Shown: positions 7,219-16,203, counted from the stretch's first letter. The stretch is DNA of 64,000 nucleotides from Anoxybacillus tengchongensis (GCF_014201585.1 NZ_JACHES010000007.1:85605-149604), one strand, 5' to 3'. The notes: generated by a model not told the origin, from the letters alone. Numbers and translations: made by a program.

Positions 7219-9658
7219 AAATAAACAAGTTTAATCCTGCTTCTTCAGCATCGCCTAAATATGTGGCGACACCGCCAATTTCGATTCCGTCAATTAATTC
7301 TTCTTTTTTAATGCCCATAATGTCCATTGACATCGAGCAAGCGACAAGTTTAACTCCTGCAGCCATGGCGTTTTTCATCAATGTTTCAATATCGTCGACA
7401 TGTTTCTTCTCCATGACGTATTGAATCATTTTCGGACCCATGCCAGCCATATTCATTTTTGATAATGGAAGATCGTGAACACCTTTTGGCATCATCATGC
7501 TGAACATTTTTTCAAGCATATCTTTTTGTACGGGAGGAGCATCTTTTTTTCGTAAAATATTGAGCCCCCAGAATGTAAAGAACATCGTTACTTTTTTACC
7601 CATTGCAGCAGCTCCTGATGCGATAATAAATGATGCGATCGCTTTATCTAAATCGCCGCTGAAAACAACAAGTGTTGCGCCGTCTTTTCTTGTTTCTTTT
7701 TCAGGTAAAGTGATTTTATTCGTTCCTTTTTGAATGTAGGCAATAAACATTTTATTTTCAAAAGTTGTTTTTAACAGCGTATTCCCTGTTTTTTTGCACC
7801 ATGATTGAATGTCTCGTGCAAACCCTGGGTCCGTTGCTTTTACTTCTAGTACATCTCCATCTTTTAACTGTTCCATCGTTTGATATACTTTCATAATTGG
7901 TCCAGGGCATTGGAGTCCACATGCGTCTAATGTTGTTGTTGCTTGAACGTTCATGACGTTTACACGCTCCACTTGTTTTTCTGTTTGTTCCTCTTTTCGT
8001 TGCTCTTGTTGTTCGCTATAAACAGCTGCATATGTTTTATATCCGCCATCTAAGTTTTTCACGCGGAAACCGTGCTGACTTAATATACGTGCAGCTAAAT
8101 AACCACGTAGTCCGACTTGGCAATATACGTAGATCGTTTCATCTTTAGGCAATTCATGAAGTCGTTTGCGTAATTGTCCAAGCGGAATATTTATTGAGCT
8201 TGGAATAAAGCCCATGTCGCGTTCTATTTCCTCACGAACATCAACAAGACATGCTCCGCTCTTCACTAATTCATTGACTTCATGCCATTGAATCGTTTCA
8301 ACCATATCTTCAATGATGTTTGTTGCGACATAACCAGCCATATTCACTGGGTCTTTAGCAGATGAATATGGTGGTGCGTACGCTAATTCTAAATCTGGTA
8401 AGTCAAACACAGTCATTCCGCCTTTGATTGCTGTCGCAATGACGTCAATTCGTTTATCGACACCGTCATAACCAACTGCTTGTGCCCCAAATATGCGACC
8501 TGTTTGTCGATCAAATAATAGTTTTAGAGCAATTGGAAATGCACCTGGATAATAGCTTGCATGTGAATTTGGATGAATGTGTATCACTTCATATTGTATG
8601 CCGAGACGTTGTAACGTTTTTTCATTGTTTCCTGTTGCCGCTACCGTCATGTCAAATACTTTCGCGATCGCTGTGCCGAGCGTTCCTTTGTAGTTTGTGT
8701 TTCGGCCATTGATATGGTCAGCAACAATTCGTCCTTGCCGATTTGCTGGCCACGCGAGCGGAATGTGAGTCGGTTTGCCGTTAATATAGTCCATCACTTC
8801 GATCGCATCGCCAATGGCATAAATCGATGGATCAGATGTTTGTAAATATTCATTGACTTGAATACCTCCATGTTCCCCGATAGCTAATCCTGCTTGTTTG
8901 GCTAATTCATTTTCTGGTTTTACGCCAATCGCTAATACGATCATGTCCGTATCAAGTGTTGTTCCGCTTTGTAACCGAACGATTTTTCCTTGCTTTTCAA
9001 ATGCTGCGACACCGTCTTCTAAAATGAGTCGCACGCCTTTATCTCTCATATGCTGATGGAGAATCGCCGCCATTTCGTAATCGACAGGTGCCATAATTTG
9101 TTTCGCCATTTCAACAAGTGTCACGTCTATGCCGCGTTCCCATAAGTTTTCTGCCATTTCCACACCGATAAACCCGCCACCGATGACGACCGCTTTTTTC
9201 GGTTTCTTTTCATCTACATATGCTTTGATCCGATCTGTATCTGGGATGTTGCGCAATGTAAATAAATCGTTCGCTTCTTCAATACCTGGGATGTTTGGTT
9301 TTATTGGGCTTGCCCCTGGCGATAAAACGAGATAATCATAGTTTTCTTCATACGTTTTTTCGGTTGGTAAATGTTTTACAGTTACCGTTTTACGTTCACG
9401 GTTAATGGCAATGACTTCGCTTTGAATGCGAATGTCAAGATTAAATTTTTCTGCCATTCCTTCAACCGTTTGTACAAGTAAAGCATCACGCTCTGCAATC
9501 GCACCACCGATATAATATGGAAGACCACAGTTTGCAAATGAAATATATTCTCCACGTTCAAACATTACGATTTCTGCTTGTTCATCTAAACGACGTAAGC
9601 GAGCAGCTGTCGTTGCGCCACCAGCTACGCCACCAACTATCACGATTTTTTTGCTCAT
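7217..9658 (-). CDS. CoA-disulfide reductase-rhodanese-TusA-DsrE fusion
   Basis: This 813-residue protein joins four sulfur/redox modules. Residues 1-450 are an FAD/NAD(P)H disulfide reductase of the CoA-disulfide (persulfide) reductase type, with GGVAGGATTAARLRR for FAD and the single active Cys44 in SFANCGLPYYIGG. Residues about 460-555 are a rhodanese with active Cys in YCQVGLRGY. Residues about 580-650 are TusA-like with CGLQCPGPIM. The last 150 residues are a DsrE/F-like domain. The likely role is moving persulfide sulfur and reducing low-molecular-weight disulfides or persulfides. ATG 9658 follows TAAGGAGG. A Rex/Fnr-like palindrome lies about 80 bp upstream. Confidence 0.9.
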   Translation of the reverse strand: MSKKIVIVGGVAGGATTAARLRRLDEQAEIVMFERGEYISFANCGLPYYIGGAIAERDALLVQTVEGMAEKFNLDIRIQSEVIAINRERKTVTVKHLPTEKTYEENYDYLVLSPGASPIKPNIPGIEEANDLFTLRNIPDTDRIKAYVDEKKPKKAVVIGGGFIGVEMAENLWERGIDVTLVEMAKQIMAPVDYEMAAILHQHMRDKGVRLILEDGVAAFEKQGKIVRLQSGTTLDTDMIVLAIGVKPENELAKQAGLAIGEHGGIQVNEYLQTSDPSIYAIGDAIEVMDYINGKPTHIPLAWPANRQGRIVADHINGRNTNYKGTLGTAIAKVFDMTVAATGNNEKTLQRLGIQYEVIHIHPNSHASYYPGAFPIALKLLFDRQTGRIFGAQAVGYDGVDKRIDVIATAIKGGMTVFDLPDLELAYAPPYSSAKDPVNMAGYVATNIIEDMVETIQWHEVNELVKSGACLVDVREEIERDMGFIPSSINIPLGQLRKRLHELPKDETIYVYCQVGLRGYLAARILSQHGFRVKNLDGGYKTYAAVYSEQQEQRKEEQTEKQVERVNVMNVQATTTLDACGLQCPGPIMKVYQTMEQLKDGDVLEVKATDPGFARDIQSWCKKTGNTLLKTTFENKMFIAYIQKGTNKITLPEKETRKDGATLVVFSGDLDKAIASFIIASGAAAMGKKVTMFFTFWGLNILRKKDAPPVQKDMLEKMFSMMMPKGVHDLPLSKMNMAGMGPKMIQYVMEKKHVDDIETLMKNAMAAGVKLVACSMSMDIMGIKKEELIDGIEIGGVATYLGDAEEAGLNLFI

Positions 9659-9740
9659 CTTGATCAGCCTCCTTACATTGTGAATTGTATCACAAGAATA
9701 TATATAGATAAAGGGGTATTAGTATTTGTTTTTGACAAAT

Positions 9741-9758
9741 ATGTGAATTCTTTCACGA
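9741..9758. promoter_or_regulatory. Rex/Fnr-like palindrome between the CoADR fusion and arginase-like genes
   Basis: ATGTGAATTCTTTCACGA matches 16 of 18 positions of the Rex pattern TTGTGAA-N4-TTCACAA. It also fits the Fnr pattern TGTGA-N6-TCACA with one mismatch. Its place between divergent genes suggests redox control of one or both. The sequence cannot distinguish Rex from Fnr. Confidence 0.45.
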
Positions 9759-9767
9759 AAAATGTCG

Positions 9768-9797
9768 TTGTGCATGTGATTAAGATGTTTGTATAAT
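9768..9797 (+). promoter_or_regulatory. Probable sigma-A promoter of the arginase-like gene
   Basis: TTGTGC (9768-9773), an 18-bp spacer and a perfect TATAAT (9792-9797) lie 40 bp before the chosen start. Confidence 0.5.
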
Positions 9798-9836
9798 TTG
9801 ATTGAAGAAAAAACTTGCACAAGGGTGGGGAGAAGT

Positions 9837-10553
9837 ATGCATCCAAGTGTAACGTTTTTAAACTTCGATCATACGTATACGTGGCAACGGAATCTTCTTC
9901 GTTTTCCTCATGAATGGATCGAGATGGATGACATTAAAGGAACGAATTTGTATTGCGATGACGGTGCGATGCAAGAAATTGAAAAACGACTAGCATGCCG
10001 TCACACAAGAGGAATAACGTTGATCGGCAGCGGCAACTATCATTACGTTTCATATGCATTACTTAAGCCGTTTCGTGAGCCGTTTACGCTCGTATTGTTT
10101 GACCATCATACAGACATGAACGAGCAAACGTTGTTTCCACTTCTTTCATGTGGCTCATGGGTATTATATGCTCAAAAACACGTTCCGACATTAAAACATG
10201 TTGTCATCATCGGTTCTGCAACTTCACAAACATCTTCACATGTTACGATCTTTCCAAAAAGCAATTTCATGTACGCGCCAATGACAATTGTGCGCGCGAT
10301 TCCGACAAAACATATATACATTAGCATTGATAAAGATGTGCTTCGCCCTCAAGATGCACAAACAAATTGGGATCAAGGGACAATGTCGCTACGCTCACTT
10401 ATCACTTACGTTGACTACCTTTTCCGATTTAAGCATGTGCTCGGTGTTGACATATGTGGTGAAGATCGTTTGTTTGGCGCAAAAAATGAAAAAGCGAATG
10501 AAATGATTATACGTGCATGTTTCAAACATATGCCTGTGTCCTCCGCATCGTAA
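9837..10553 (+). CDS. Arginase/ureohydrolase-fold protein
   Basis: The protein has the metal-ligand pattern of the arginase superfamily: His in GSGNYHYVSYAL, the D-H-x-D type motif in LFDHHTDMNE, and D-x-D in ISIDKDVLRP, with GVDICGED near the end. At 238 residues it is shorter than arginases or agmatinases (about 290-310), so its substrate is not predictable; related short members are annotated only as arginase family. ATG 9837 has a G-rich site (GGTGGGGAG) just upstream. The reading frame extends back to 9789, but that stretch overlaps the -10 box. Confidence 0.78.
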   Translation: MHPSVTFLNFDHTYTWQRNLLRFPHEWIEMDDIKGTNLYCDDGAMQEIEKRLACRHTRGITLIGSGNYHYVSYALLKPFREPFTLVLFDHHTDMNEQTLFPLLSCGSWVLYAQKHVPTLKHVVIIGSATSQTSSHVTIFPKSNFMYAPMTIVRAIPTKHIYISIDKDVLRPQDAQTNWDQGTMSLRSLITYVDYLFRFKHVLGVDICGEDRLFGAKNEKANEMIIRACFKHMPVSSAS

Positions 10554-10602
10554 TATTTTGTGAACACAATAAAAAAAGATAGATGTTTTTGTTTACTCGT
10601 AC

Positions 10603-10633
10603 TATAATGATTAATGAAAAAGGTTATCATTAT
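10603..10633 (+). promoter_or_regulatory. -10 box and Fur-like inverted repeat before feoA
   Basis: TATAAT (10603-10608) overlaps an inverted repeat ATAATGAT (10604-10611) / ATCATTAT (10626-10633). The right half, TTATCATTAT, matches a Fur half-site well. The 14-bp spacing is not the classical 7-1-7 form, so Fur control is likely from context (feoAB) but not proven. Confidence 0.45.
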
Positions 10634-10650
10634 TAATTGGGGGATTACGT

Positions 10651-10881
10651 ATGGTTGCGATGACGCAATTACGAGTTGGGGAACGTGCAAAAATTGTTGA
10701 TTTATCGCAAGTAAGCGATTTAGTAAAAAGGAGATTGTTAGATATGGGGGTAACAGAAGGGGCAGAAATTTGTTTGAAATGTACAATGCCGCTTGGTGGC
10801 CCATTTATGATTGAAAATTGTGGACAATGTGTCGGCATCCGCCGGCATGAGGCGATGAACATTCAGGTGAAGCCGTTATGA
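10651..10881 (+). CDS. feoA: Ferrous iron transport protein A
   Basis: FeoA is a small cytoplasmic SH3-like protein that supports FeoB in ferrous iron uptake. This 76-residue protein has the typical opening TQLRVGERAKIVDL, the VKRRLLDMGVTEGAEI motif and a C-terminal GIRRHEAMNIQV. ATG 10651 follows GGGGGAT. Its TGA overlaps the feoB start (ATGA), so translation is coupled. Confidence 0.95.
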   Translation: MVAMTQLRVGERAKIVDLSQVSDLVKRRLLDMGVTEGAEICLKCTMPLGGPFMIENCGQCVGIRRHEAMNIQVKPL

Positions 10882-12881
10882 TGCATATTGCTCTTGTAGG
10901 TAACCCAAATACAGGGAAAACCTCATTGTTTAATCAATTAACAGGAACGTACGAGTATGTGGGAAACTGGAGCGGCGTTACCGTTGAAAAAAAAGTGGGT
11001 GTTTTGCGCAGCAAAAAAGCAAAAATGATTGATTTGCCCGGCGTATATTCGCTTCATCCACTTTCTCGCGATGAGCGTGTCGTGACGCAATTTTTACTGA
11101 CCGAGTCATTCGATAAAATTTTAAATATTGTCGATGCGTCGCAATTGGAACGAAATTTATTGTTAACTGTGCAGTTATTAGAATTCGGGAAACCGTTGGC
11201 GATTGCTTTAAATATGGTAGATGTGGCAGAACGACGAGGCATATTCATTGATCAAACAAAATTGGCTGAAGCGTTACGCGTACCCGTTGTTCCTGTCATT
11301 GCCCGAACAGGAAAAGGATGTGATGAAGTAGAGCGCACGCTACTTGAAAAAGTAGCAGAGCAAACAGAGCTTTTCACTCTTTTTTACGGTGAGGCGATGG
11401 AACGAGCGATCGAACGATTTATTGCGTCATGGGGCACAGAGGAACAATTCCCAGTTCGCTGGTTAGCCATTCAATTTTATGAAGGAAATAGCTACGTCCG
11501 TGATTATGTTGCAGAAAAATGGCCAGAGGCAACATGGCGTTCATTATATGAACAAGCAGAAAAAGAAGTTCAGCATGCGGAACAAATGTCGCTTGCTCAG
11601 TTTATTTATGAAAAACGACGTTCATTTGTAAAAGAGGTCATCCAACAAGTTGTGCAACGCACAGAAATCGGACAAGTAACGCTGACAGATCGCATCGATG
11701 CAGTTGTAACGAATAAATATATCGGTATTCCGCTTTTTTTATTAGCTATGTATATTTTATTTCAACTTACATTTGATTGGCTCGGAGCACCGCTTTCCGA
11801 TTTGCTTGATGCCTTTTTCGCTGGGCCGTTAACCGATTCGGTGACAGCGCTGTTAGAAGCGATTGGCGCTTCTGAATTTATTCGTGCGCTCGTTGTTGAC
11901 GGCGTGATTGCAGGAGTAGGCGGTGTACTTGTGTTTGTTCCGCAAATTTTTATTTTATTTTTCTTTATTTCATTTTTAGAAGATTCAGGGTATATGGCGC
12001 GTGTAGCGCTTGTCATGGATCGACTAATGGAAGCAGTTGGATTGAACGGAAAAGCGTTTATTCCACTCATTATTGGATTTGGTTGCAATGTTCCAGGCGT
12101 CATGGCGGCACGGACGATTGAGCAACCACGGGAGCGCCTTGTGACAACGTTGTTAACACCGCTAATGTCTTGTTCCGCGCGTTTGCCGGTATATGCTTTG
12201 TTTGTCGGTGCGTTTTTTGCAGCACATCAAGCCATTGTCGTTCTTTCTTTATATGTTCTAGGCATTTCACTTGCGCTTATACTTGCAAAACTTTTTTCGC
12301 TAACGATTTTAAAAGAAGAGACATCGGTCTTTGTCGTGGAATTGCCACCATATCGTATGCCACAATGGCAAGCACTATGGCGTAGTACGTGGGATAAAGG
12401 AAAAGGATTCGTGAAAAAAGCAGGAACGTTTATCTTTGGCGGTTCCGTTGCCATTTGGTTATTGTCTTACGTTGGACCACACGGTGTCAATGTAAATATG
12501 GACGACAGCTTTTTGGCGATGATCGGTGGTATACTTGCCCCGCTACTTGCTCCGCTTGGATTTGGAACGTGGCAAGCCGGAGCAGCGTTATTAACCGGAT
12601 TTTTAGCCAAAGAAGTCGTTGTATCAACGATGAACATTATTTATCATGTACCGGATGTCGAATCGCTCCAAGGGTTGATGGCAACGCACTTTACTCCGCT
12701 ATCAGCGTTTAGTTTTATGGTGTTCGTTTTACTGTATGTCCCGTGCTTAGCAACTGTCGCAACGATTTATAAAGAAACAGGTTCACGAAAATGGACGATG
12801 TTTTCGATTGGTTATGCGCTCGTGCTCGCATATATCGTTTCGTTTGTCATTTACCAAGTCGGAGGCTTATTCGGCTTCTAA
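10878..12881 (+). CDS. feoB: Ferrous iron transporter B (GTPase permease)
   Basis: FeoB is the inner-membrane ferrous iron permease with an N-terminal G domain. Visible are G1 GNPNTGKTS, switch GVTVEKKVG, G3 DLPGVYS and G4 NMVD, then a helical spacer. From about residue 275 come the membrane helices, with the conserved IPLIIGFGCNVPGVMAARTI and LLTPLMSCSARLPVYAL repeats. The length of 667 residues is normal for Bacillaceae. The gene lies between feoA (4-bp overlap) and a small Cys-rich partner. Confidence 0.97.
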   Translation: MMHIALVGNPNTGKTSLFNQLTGTYEYVGNWSGVTVEKKVGVLRSKKAKMIDLPGVYSLHPLSRDERVVTQFLLTESFDKILNIVDASQLERNLLLTVQLLEFGKPLAIALNMVDVAERRGIFIDQTKLAEALRVPVVPVIARTGKGCDEVERTLLEKVAEQTELFTLFYGEAMERAIERFIASWGTEEQFPVRWLAIQFYEGNSYVRDYVAEKWPEATWRSLYEQAEKEVQHAEQMSLAQFIYEKRRSFVKEVIQQVVQRTEIGQVTLTDRIDAVVTNKYIGIPLFLLAMYILFQLTFDWLGAPLSDLLDAFFAGPLTDSVTALLEAIGASEFIRALVVDGVIAGVGGVLVFVPQIFILFFFISFLEDSGYMARVALVMDRLMEAVGLNGKAFIPLIIGFGCNVPGVMAARTIEQPRERLVTTLLTPLMSCSARLPVYALFVGAFFAAHQAIVVLSLYVLGISLALILAKLFSLTILKEETSVFVVELPPYRMPQWQALWRSTWDKGKGFVKKAGTFIFGGSVAIWLLSYVGPHGVNVNMDDSFLAMIGGILAPLLAPLGFGTWQAGAALLTGFLAKEVVVSTMNIIYHVPDVESLQGLMATHFTPLSAFSFMVFVLLYVPCLATVATIYKETGSRKWTMFSIGYALVLAYIVSFVIYQVGGLFGF

Positions 12882-12895
12882 AGGAAGGGATATAT

Positions 12896-13042
12896 ATGAT
12901 TGCAAATGTTGTCATTGGATCAATCATTTTCGGATATGCAGGATGGACGATTTTTCGTTTTATTCAAAAAAGTAAACGTGGTACATGTGCCGCTTGTTCT
13001 GTCAAAGGATCGTGCAGCACTAGTTGCCATGAAAAAAGCTGA
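12896..13042 (+). CDS. FeoB-associated Cys-rich membrane protein
   Basis: This 48-residue protein has one N-terminal membrane helix (about residues 3-22) and a short tail with four Cys (CAACSVKGSCSTSC). That is the layout of the small Cys-rich proteins encoded after feoB in many Firmicutes. ATG 12896 follows AAGGAAGGG, 14 bp after feoB. The Cys cluster may bind iron; this is an inference from the family. Confidence 0.85.
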   Translation: MIANVVIGSIIFGYAGWTIFRFIQKSKRGTCAACSVKGSCSTSCHEKS

Positions 13043-13058
13043 CCTCGGTCAGCTTTTT
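13035..13058 (+). terminator. Terminator of the feo operon
   Basis: AGCTGACC/GGTCAGCT (13037-13044 with 13047-13054) is followed by T5. It covers the end of the last feo gene and abuts the convergent acylphosphatase stop. Confidence 0.85.
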
Positions 13059-13336
13059 CAGTATATTATGCGAAACGTTGTTTCATGAGAGACGGTAGGG
13101 ATGGCGTATTGTTCTATGCGTTCCACATGCGCAAACGGAGGTCCTTGTTTTATTTGATCAACAAACACTTCAACCTTCTCCACTTCCCCTTGAACTTCCA
13201 TTTCGATCATATGGTCAGCCTCACAATTTTTTATCCAGCCAGTTAACCCTTGTTTTCTTGCTTCATATTGGGCGAAGTAACGAAATCCTACACCTTGTAC
13301 GCGACCGTGCGCAACAATGGAATAACGAACGACCAT
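13058..13336 (-). CDS. acyP: Acylphosphatase
   Basis: Acylphosphatase hydrolyses carboxyl-phosphate bonds such as acetyl or carbamoyl phosphate. The 92-residue length is standard. The signature GRVQGVGFRYF holds catalytic Arg19, and GWIKNCEADHMIEMEVQG holds catalytic Asn37. ATG 13336 has GGAG nine bases upstream. Confidence 0.95.
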   Translation of the reverse strand: MVVRYSIVAHGRVQGVGFRYFAQYEARKQGLTGWIKNCEADHMIEMEVQGEVEKVEVFVDQIKQGPPFAHVERIEQYAIPTVSHETTFRIIY

Positions 13337-13440
13337 CTATTTATCTCCTTCGCTAAAAATTTTCTATAAAAATCATACAACAGCCTACCTTGTATTGCAT
13401 ACGTTGAATACGTAAAAAGATTTACGAGGGAGGAACGGTT

Positions 13441-14181
13441 GTGAACGAAATAGATCGTTACATTCAAAAAGCAGTTATGTATGATTTGTTGGCGCGTTAT
13501 TATCAATATAAAGATTGGGATCAGTATGAAAAGTATATGCGAAAACATATGGAGTATGTAGAAAAAGTTGTGAAGTCACGCGAAGAGGATAGAGATGATG
13601 ACGCCGGACGAGTTCGTTTATTTCATGCATCACCTAATGCTCCTGCGGTTGATGTATATGTCAATGGGCAAAAAATATTACGAAATATGAGATATAAACA
13701 ACTAAGTCAATATATGAAAGTGCCAAAAGGAGAGCATCGCATCGATGTGTATCCAGCAGGGCATACGGCGTCTCCAGTTCTTAGTCAAACGATTCAAATA
13801 TTGCCGAAAACGACGTATACGCTTGCGGTGATCGGTGATGTGCATCGTTTACAACTTCTTTCTATGCTCGACCAACCATATGCGCCGTATGGGAAAGCGA
13901 AAGTGCGTTTTGCTCACTTTTCCCCAGATGCCCCAGCGGTAGATATTGCGTTGCGCAATGGCGATGTGCTATTTCGCCATGCTGCATTTGGAAAAGTGAC
14001 CGATTACATTGAGGCGCCAGTCAACGAAAAATTACATGTCGATGTGCGGGTCGCAGGAACAAATCAAGTGGTTTTATCGATTCCCAATGTGCGCTTCCAA
14101 CCAAATAAGTCTTATACGGTCGTTGCCGTCGGTTACGTATCCCGCACTCCTTCATTAGAAGTGATAGTATTAGAGTCGTAA
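13441..14181 (+). CDS. DUF4397 protein with two repeats
   Basis: The start is GTG 13441 behind GGGAGG. After a charged, helical N-terminus of about 55 residues rich in Tyr, Lys and Glu, two tandem DUF4397-type beta domains follow. Their openings are VRLFHASPNAPAVDVYVNG and VRFAHFSPDAPAVDIAL. DUF4397 proteins are usually extracytoplasmic, but this one shows no signal peptide. Its function is unknown. In Bacillaceae, DUF4397 proteins with this N-terminal part are often encoded singly, as here. Confidence 0.8.
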   Translation: MNEIDRYIQKAVMYDLLARYYQYKDWDQYEKYMRKHMEYVEKVVKSREEDRDDDAGRVRLFHASPNAPAVDVYVNGQKILRNMRYKQLSQYMKVPKGEHRIDVYPAGHTASPVLSQTIQILPKTTYTLAVIGDVHRLQLLSMLDQPYAPYGKAKVRFAHFSPDAPAVDIALRNGDVLFRHAAFGKVTDYIEAPVNEKLHVDVRVAGTNQVVLSIPNVRFQPNKSYTVVAVGYVSRTPSLEVIVLES

Positions 14182-14183
14182 AC

Positions 14184-14219
14184 AAAAAGAGCTTTGATCG
14201 AAATGATCAAGGCTTTTTT
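14184..14219. terminator. Bidirectional terminator between the DUF4397 gene and sirC
   Basis: An AT-flanked stem around TTGATC/GATCAA, with A5 before and T6 after, serves both converging genes. It covers the last codons of sirC. Confidence 0.8.
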
Positions 14220-14704
14220 CGTTGTTGGCGCTGTTTGTATTGTTCGTCTACATACTTAGCAAACGATTCATCAAATTGTTGTTCGAGTTGTTTTTTAATT
14301 TGTTTAGCTAGTGCAGGGTTCGCGCCACCTGTCGTAACGGCAATTTGTAATCTTCCGCGCGAAAAAGATGCAGGAATATGAACGTTGCCGAGAAGATGGT
14401 TGCTCGCTACGTTGACAAGTTGGTTTGGTGATGCATATGTAGCGATTTGCTCATTGACATTCGGGTCGTTTGTCGCCGCAATAATCAAAAAAGCATCGCT
14501 ATAATCGGTTGGCTCAATGGGACGGGGGTGCCACGTAATTCGTTTTTGTTCGGCTAAATGAACAATGGCATCGATCGCTTCTGGGCTAATGACAGTAATA
14601 TAAGCTCCCTCATGTAAAAGAGGGAGAAGGCGGCGATACGCAATCTGTCCCCCGCCAGCAATAACAACTTTTTTCCCTGTCATGCGTACGAAAAAAGGGA
14701 GCAT
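14207..14704 (-). CDS. sirC: Precorrin-2 dehydrogenase (SirC/YlnF)
   Basis: SirC oxidises precorrin-2 to sirohydrochlorin with NAD, the middle step of siroheme synthesis. The 165-residue protein has a Rossmann dinucleotide motif, VVIAGGGQIAYRR, and family motifs AATNDPNVN, NVASN and TTGGANPALAK. It is the last gene of the sulfate operon; its ATG lies four bases after the sirB stop. Confidence 0.93.
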   Translation of the reverse strand: MLPFFVRMTGKKVVIAGGGQIAYRRLLPLLHEGAYITVISPEAIDAIVHLAEQKRITWHPRPIEPTDYSDAFLIIAATNDPNVNEQIATYASPNQLVNVASNHLLGNVHIPASFSRGRLQIAVTTGGANPALAKQIKKQLEQQFDESFAKYVDEQYKQRQQRKKP

Positions 14705-14708
14705 ATTT

Positions 14709-15416
14709 TCATCCCCATTCCTTCACTTGTTGTTCAACGAGGCGATCTAAAACATCGTATGTTCGAATAGGAGGATACAACGTAAACGACACTTCGCTCG
14801 CTTGGTTTGCTTGCAACGTCTGATGAATGTAGTCAAGCAACTGACCGAAAAATAAAATGTACGGAACAACGGCCACTCGCTTATGTTCTGTTGTTTGGGC
14901 AAGCGAGGTGATAACGTCAGAAAAAGAAGGGACGGCAGCCGCTAAATAGCACGGATATACAGGGACGTTTGTCTCATGTTGTAGTAAATGTGCGATCTGC
15001 CTAAAATCCGCTTGTGCCTCAGTATCGCTACTTCCGCGACCAACGAGTACAATGGCATCAGCCTGTTCGATCGTCGCGGAGAGAGCAGAAATAATATCGT
15101 GTTGTACACCAAATGGCTTTCCGTATATGATGGTCAAAGAAGGGAACATTTCTTTTGCTTTTTCTAATTCATACGGAATGTCGCGTTTGGCATGATTCGC
15201 TGACAATAGTAAAAGCGGAATGGCTAAAATCGTTGTTGCTCCGTCGTGAACACAACGTTCCACTCCTGTGACAATATTCGGTTCACATAATTCTAAAAAG
15301 CATACATGTTGAATCGGTATTGAAATTGAAGAGGAGAGGCGTTCAACGAAAGCGATCGCCTCTTTTTGCCCTTCTACTGAACGACTTCCATGACAAATAT
15401 ATAATACAGCTTTCAT
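14709..15416 (-). CDS. sirB: Sirohydrochlorin ferrochelatase (SirB/YlnE)
   Basis: SirB inserts ferrous iron into sirohydrochlorin to give siroheme. The N-terminal ICHGSRS motif carries the metal-binding His, and the CbiX-type halves are recognisable (IPLLLLSANHAKRDIP and VVPYILFFGQLLDYI). The 235-residue length fits the Bacillus type. It lies between sumT and sirC on the same transcript; siroheme is the cofactor of sulfite reductase. Confidence 0.92.
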   Translation of the reverse strand: MKAVLYICHGSRSVEGQKEAIAFVERLSSSISIPIQHVCFLELCEPNIVTGVERCVHDGATTILAIPLLLLSANHAKRDIPYELEKAKEMFPSLTIIYGKPFGVQHDIISALSATIEQADAIVLVGRGSSDTEAQADFRQIAHLLQHETNVPVYPCYLAAAVPSFSDVITSLAQTTEHKRVAVVPYILFFGQLLDYIHQTLQANQASEVSFTLYPPIRTYDVLDRLVEQQVKEWG

Positions 15417-15420
15417 AACG

Positions 15421-16194
15421 TTACCTCATTCCATGTACCATTTTTTCTTCTAACATCGTTTCAAACCATTGCAGGTGCTCATGTAGCTGAACAACTTCTC
15501 CGACAATAATGATACTCGGATTCGAGATCGGCTGTTTCTTTACAACATCTACAATCGTCTGTAACGTTGCTACAACTGTTTTTTGTTCAGGGAGCGTTCC
15601 CCATTGAATAATCGCAACAGGAGTTTGCGGTCGTTTTCCGTATCGCTGTAACTGTTTACAAATCGATGAAAGATGTTTAACACCCATATAAATGACGAGT
15701 GTATCTACGCCTTTCGCTAAATGTTCCCATTGTACGGCGTCTGTGGCGTCGATTCGGCGATGACCTGTGACAAATGCAACGCTTCCGCTAAAATCACGAT
15801 GAGTCACAGGGATTCCAGCATACGCTGGAACAGCAATGCCGGATGTGACACCCGGAACGATTTCAAAAGGGATGTCGTGTTTCATAAGCGCTTGTGCTTC
15901 TTCACCACCACGTCCGAATAGAAAAGGATCTCCACCTTTTAATCTTGTTACAATCTTTCCTTTTTTTGCATACTTGACTAAAAAATGATGAATCGTCTCT
16001 TGTTTCATTGTATGGTAGTCTGGTAGCTTCCCGCAATAAATTAAATCGGCATCACGTTTCGCAAACGATAAAAGCTGTTCGTTAATAAGGCGGTCATATA
16101 AAATGACATCTGCTTGTTGAATACATCTTAATCCTTTTACCGTAATAAGCTCGGGATCTCCAGGGCCAGCGCCGACTAAATATACTTTTCCCAT
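15421..16194 (-). CDS. sumT: Uroporphyrinogen-III C-methyltransferase (SumT/YlnD)
   Basis: SumT methylates uroporphyrinogen III twice with SAM to give precorrin-2. Typical motifs are GKVYLVGAGPGDPELIT, VTRLKGGDPFLFGRGGEE and EIVPGVTSGIAVPAYAGIP. I chose ATG 16194 (MGKVYLVG) with GGTGGAG just upstream. A GTG at 16203, touching the cysC stop, is possible but has no ribosome site. There is no fused uroporphyrinogen synthase domain. Confidence 0.95.
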   Translation of the reverse strand: MGKVYLVGAGPGDPELITVKGLRCIQQADVILYDRLINEQLLSFAKRDADLIYCGKLPDYHTMKQETIHHFLVKYAKKGKIVTRLKGGDPFLFGRGGEEAQALMKHDIPFEIVPGVTSGIAVPAYAGIPVTHRDFSGSVAFVTGHRRIDATDAVQWEHLAKGVDTLVIYMGVKHLSSICKQLQRYGKRPQTPVAIIQWGTLPEQKTVVATLQTIVDVVKKQPISNPSIIIVGEVVQLHEHLQWFETMLEEKMVHGMR

Positions 16195-16203
16195 TGTCTC
16201 CAC

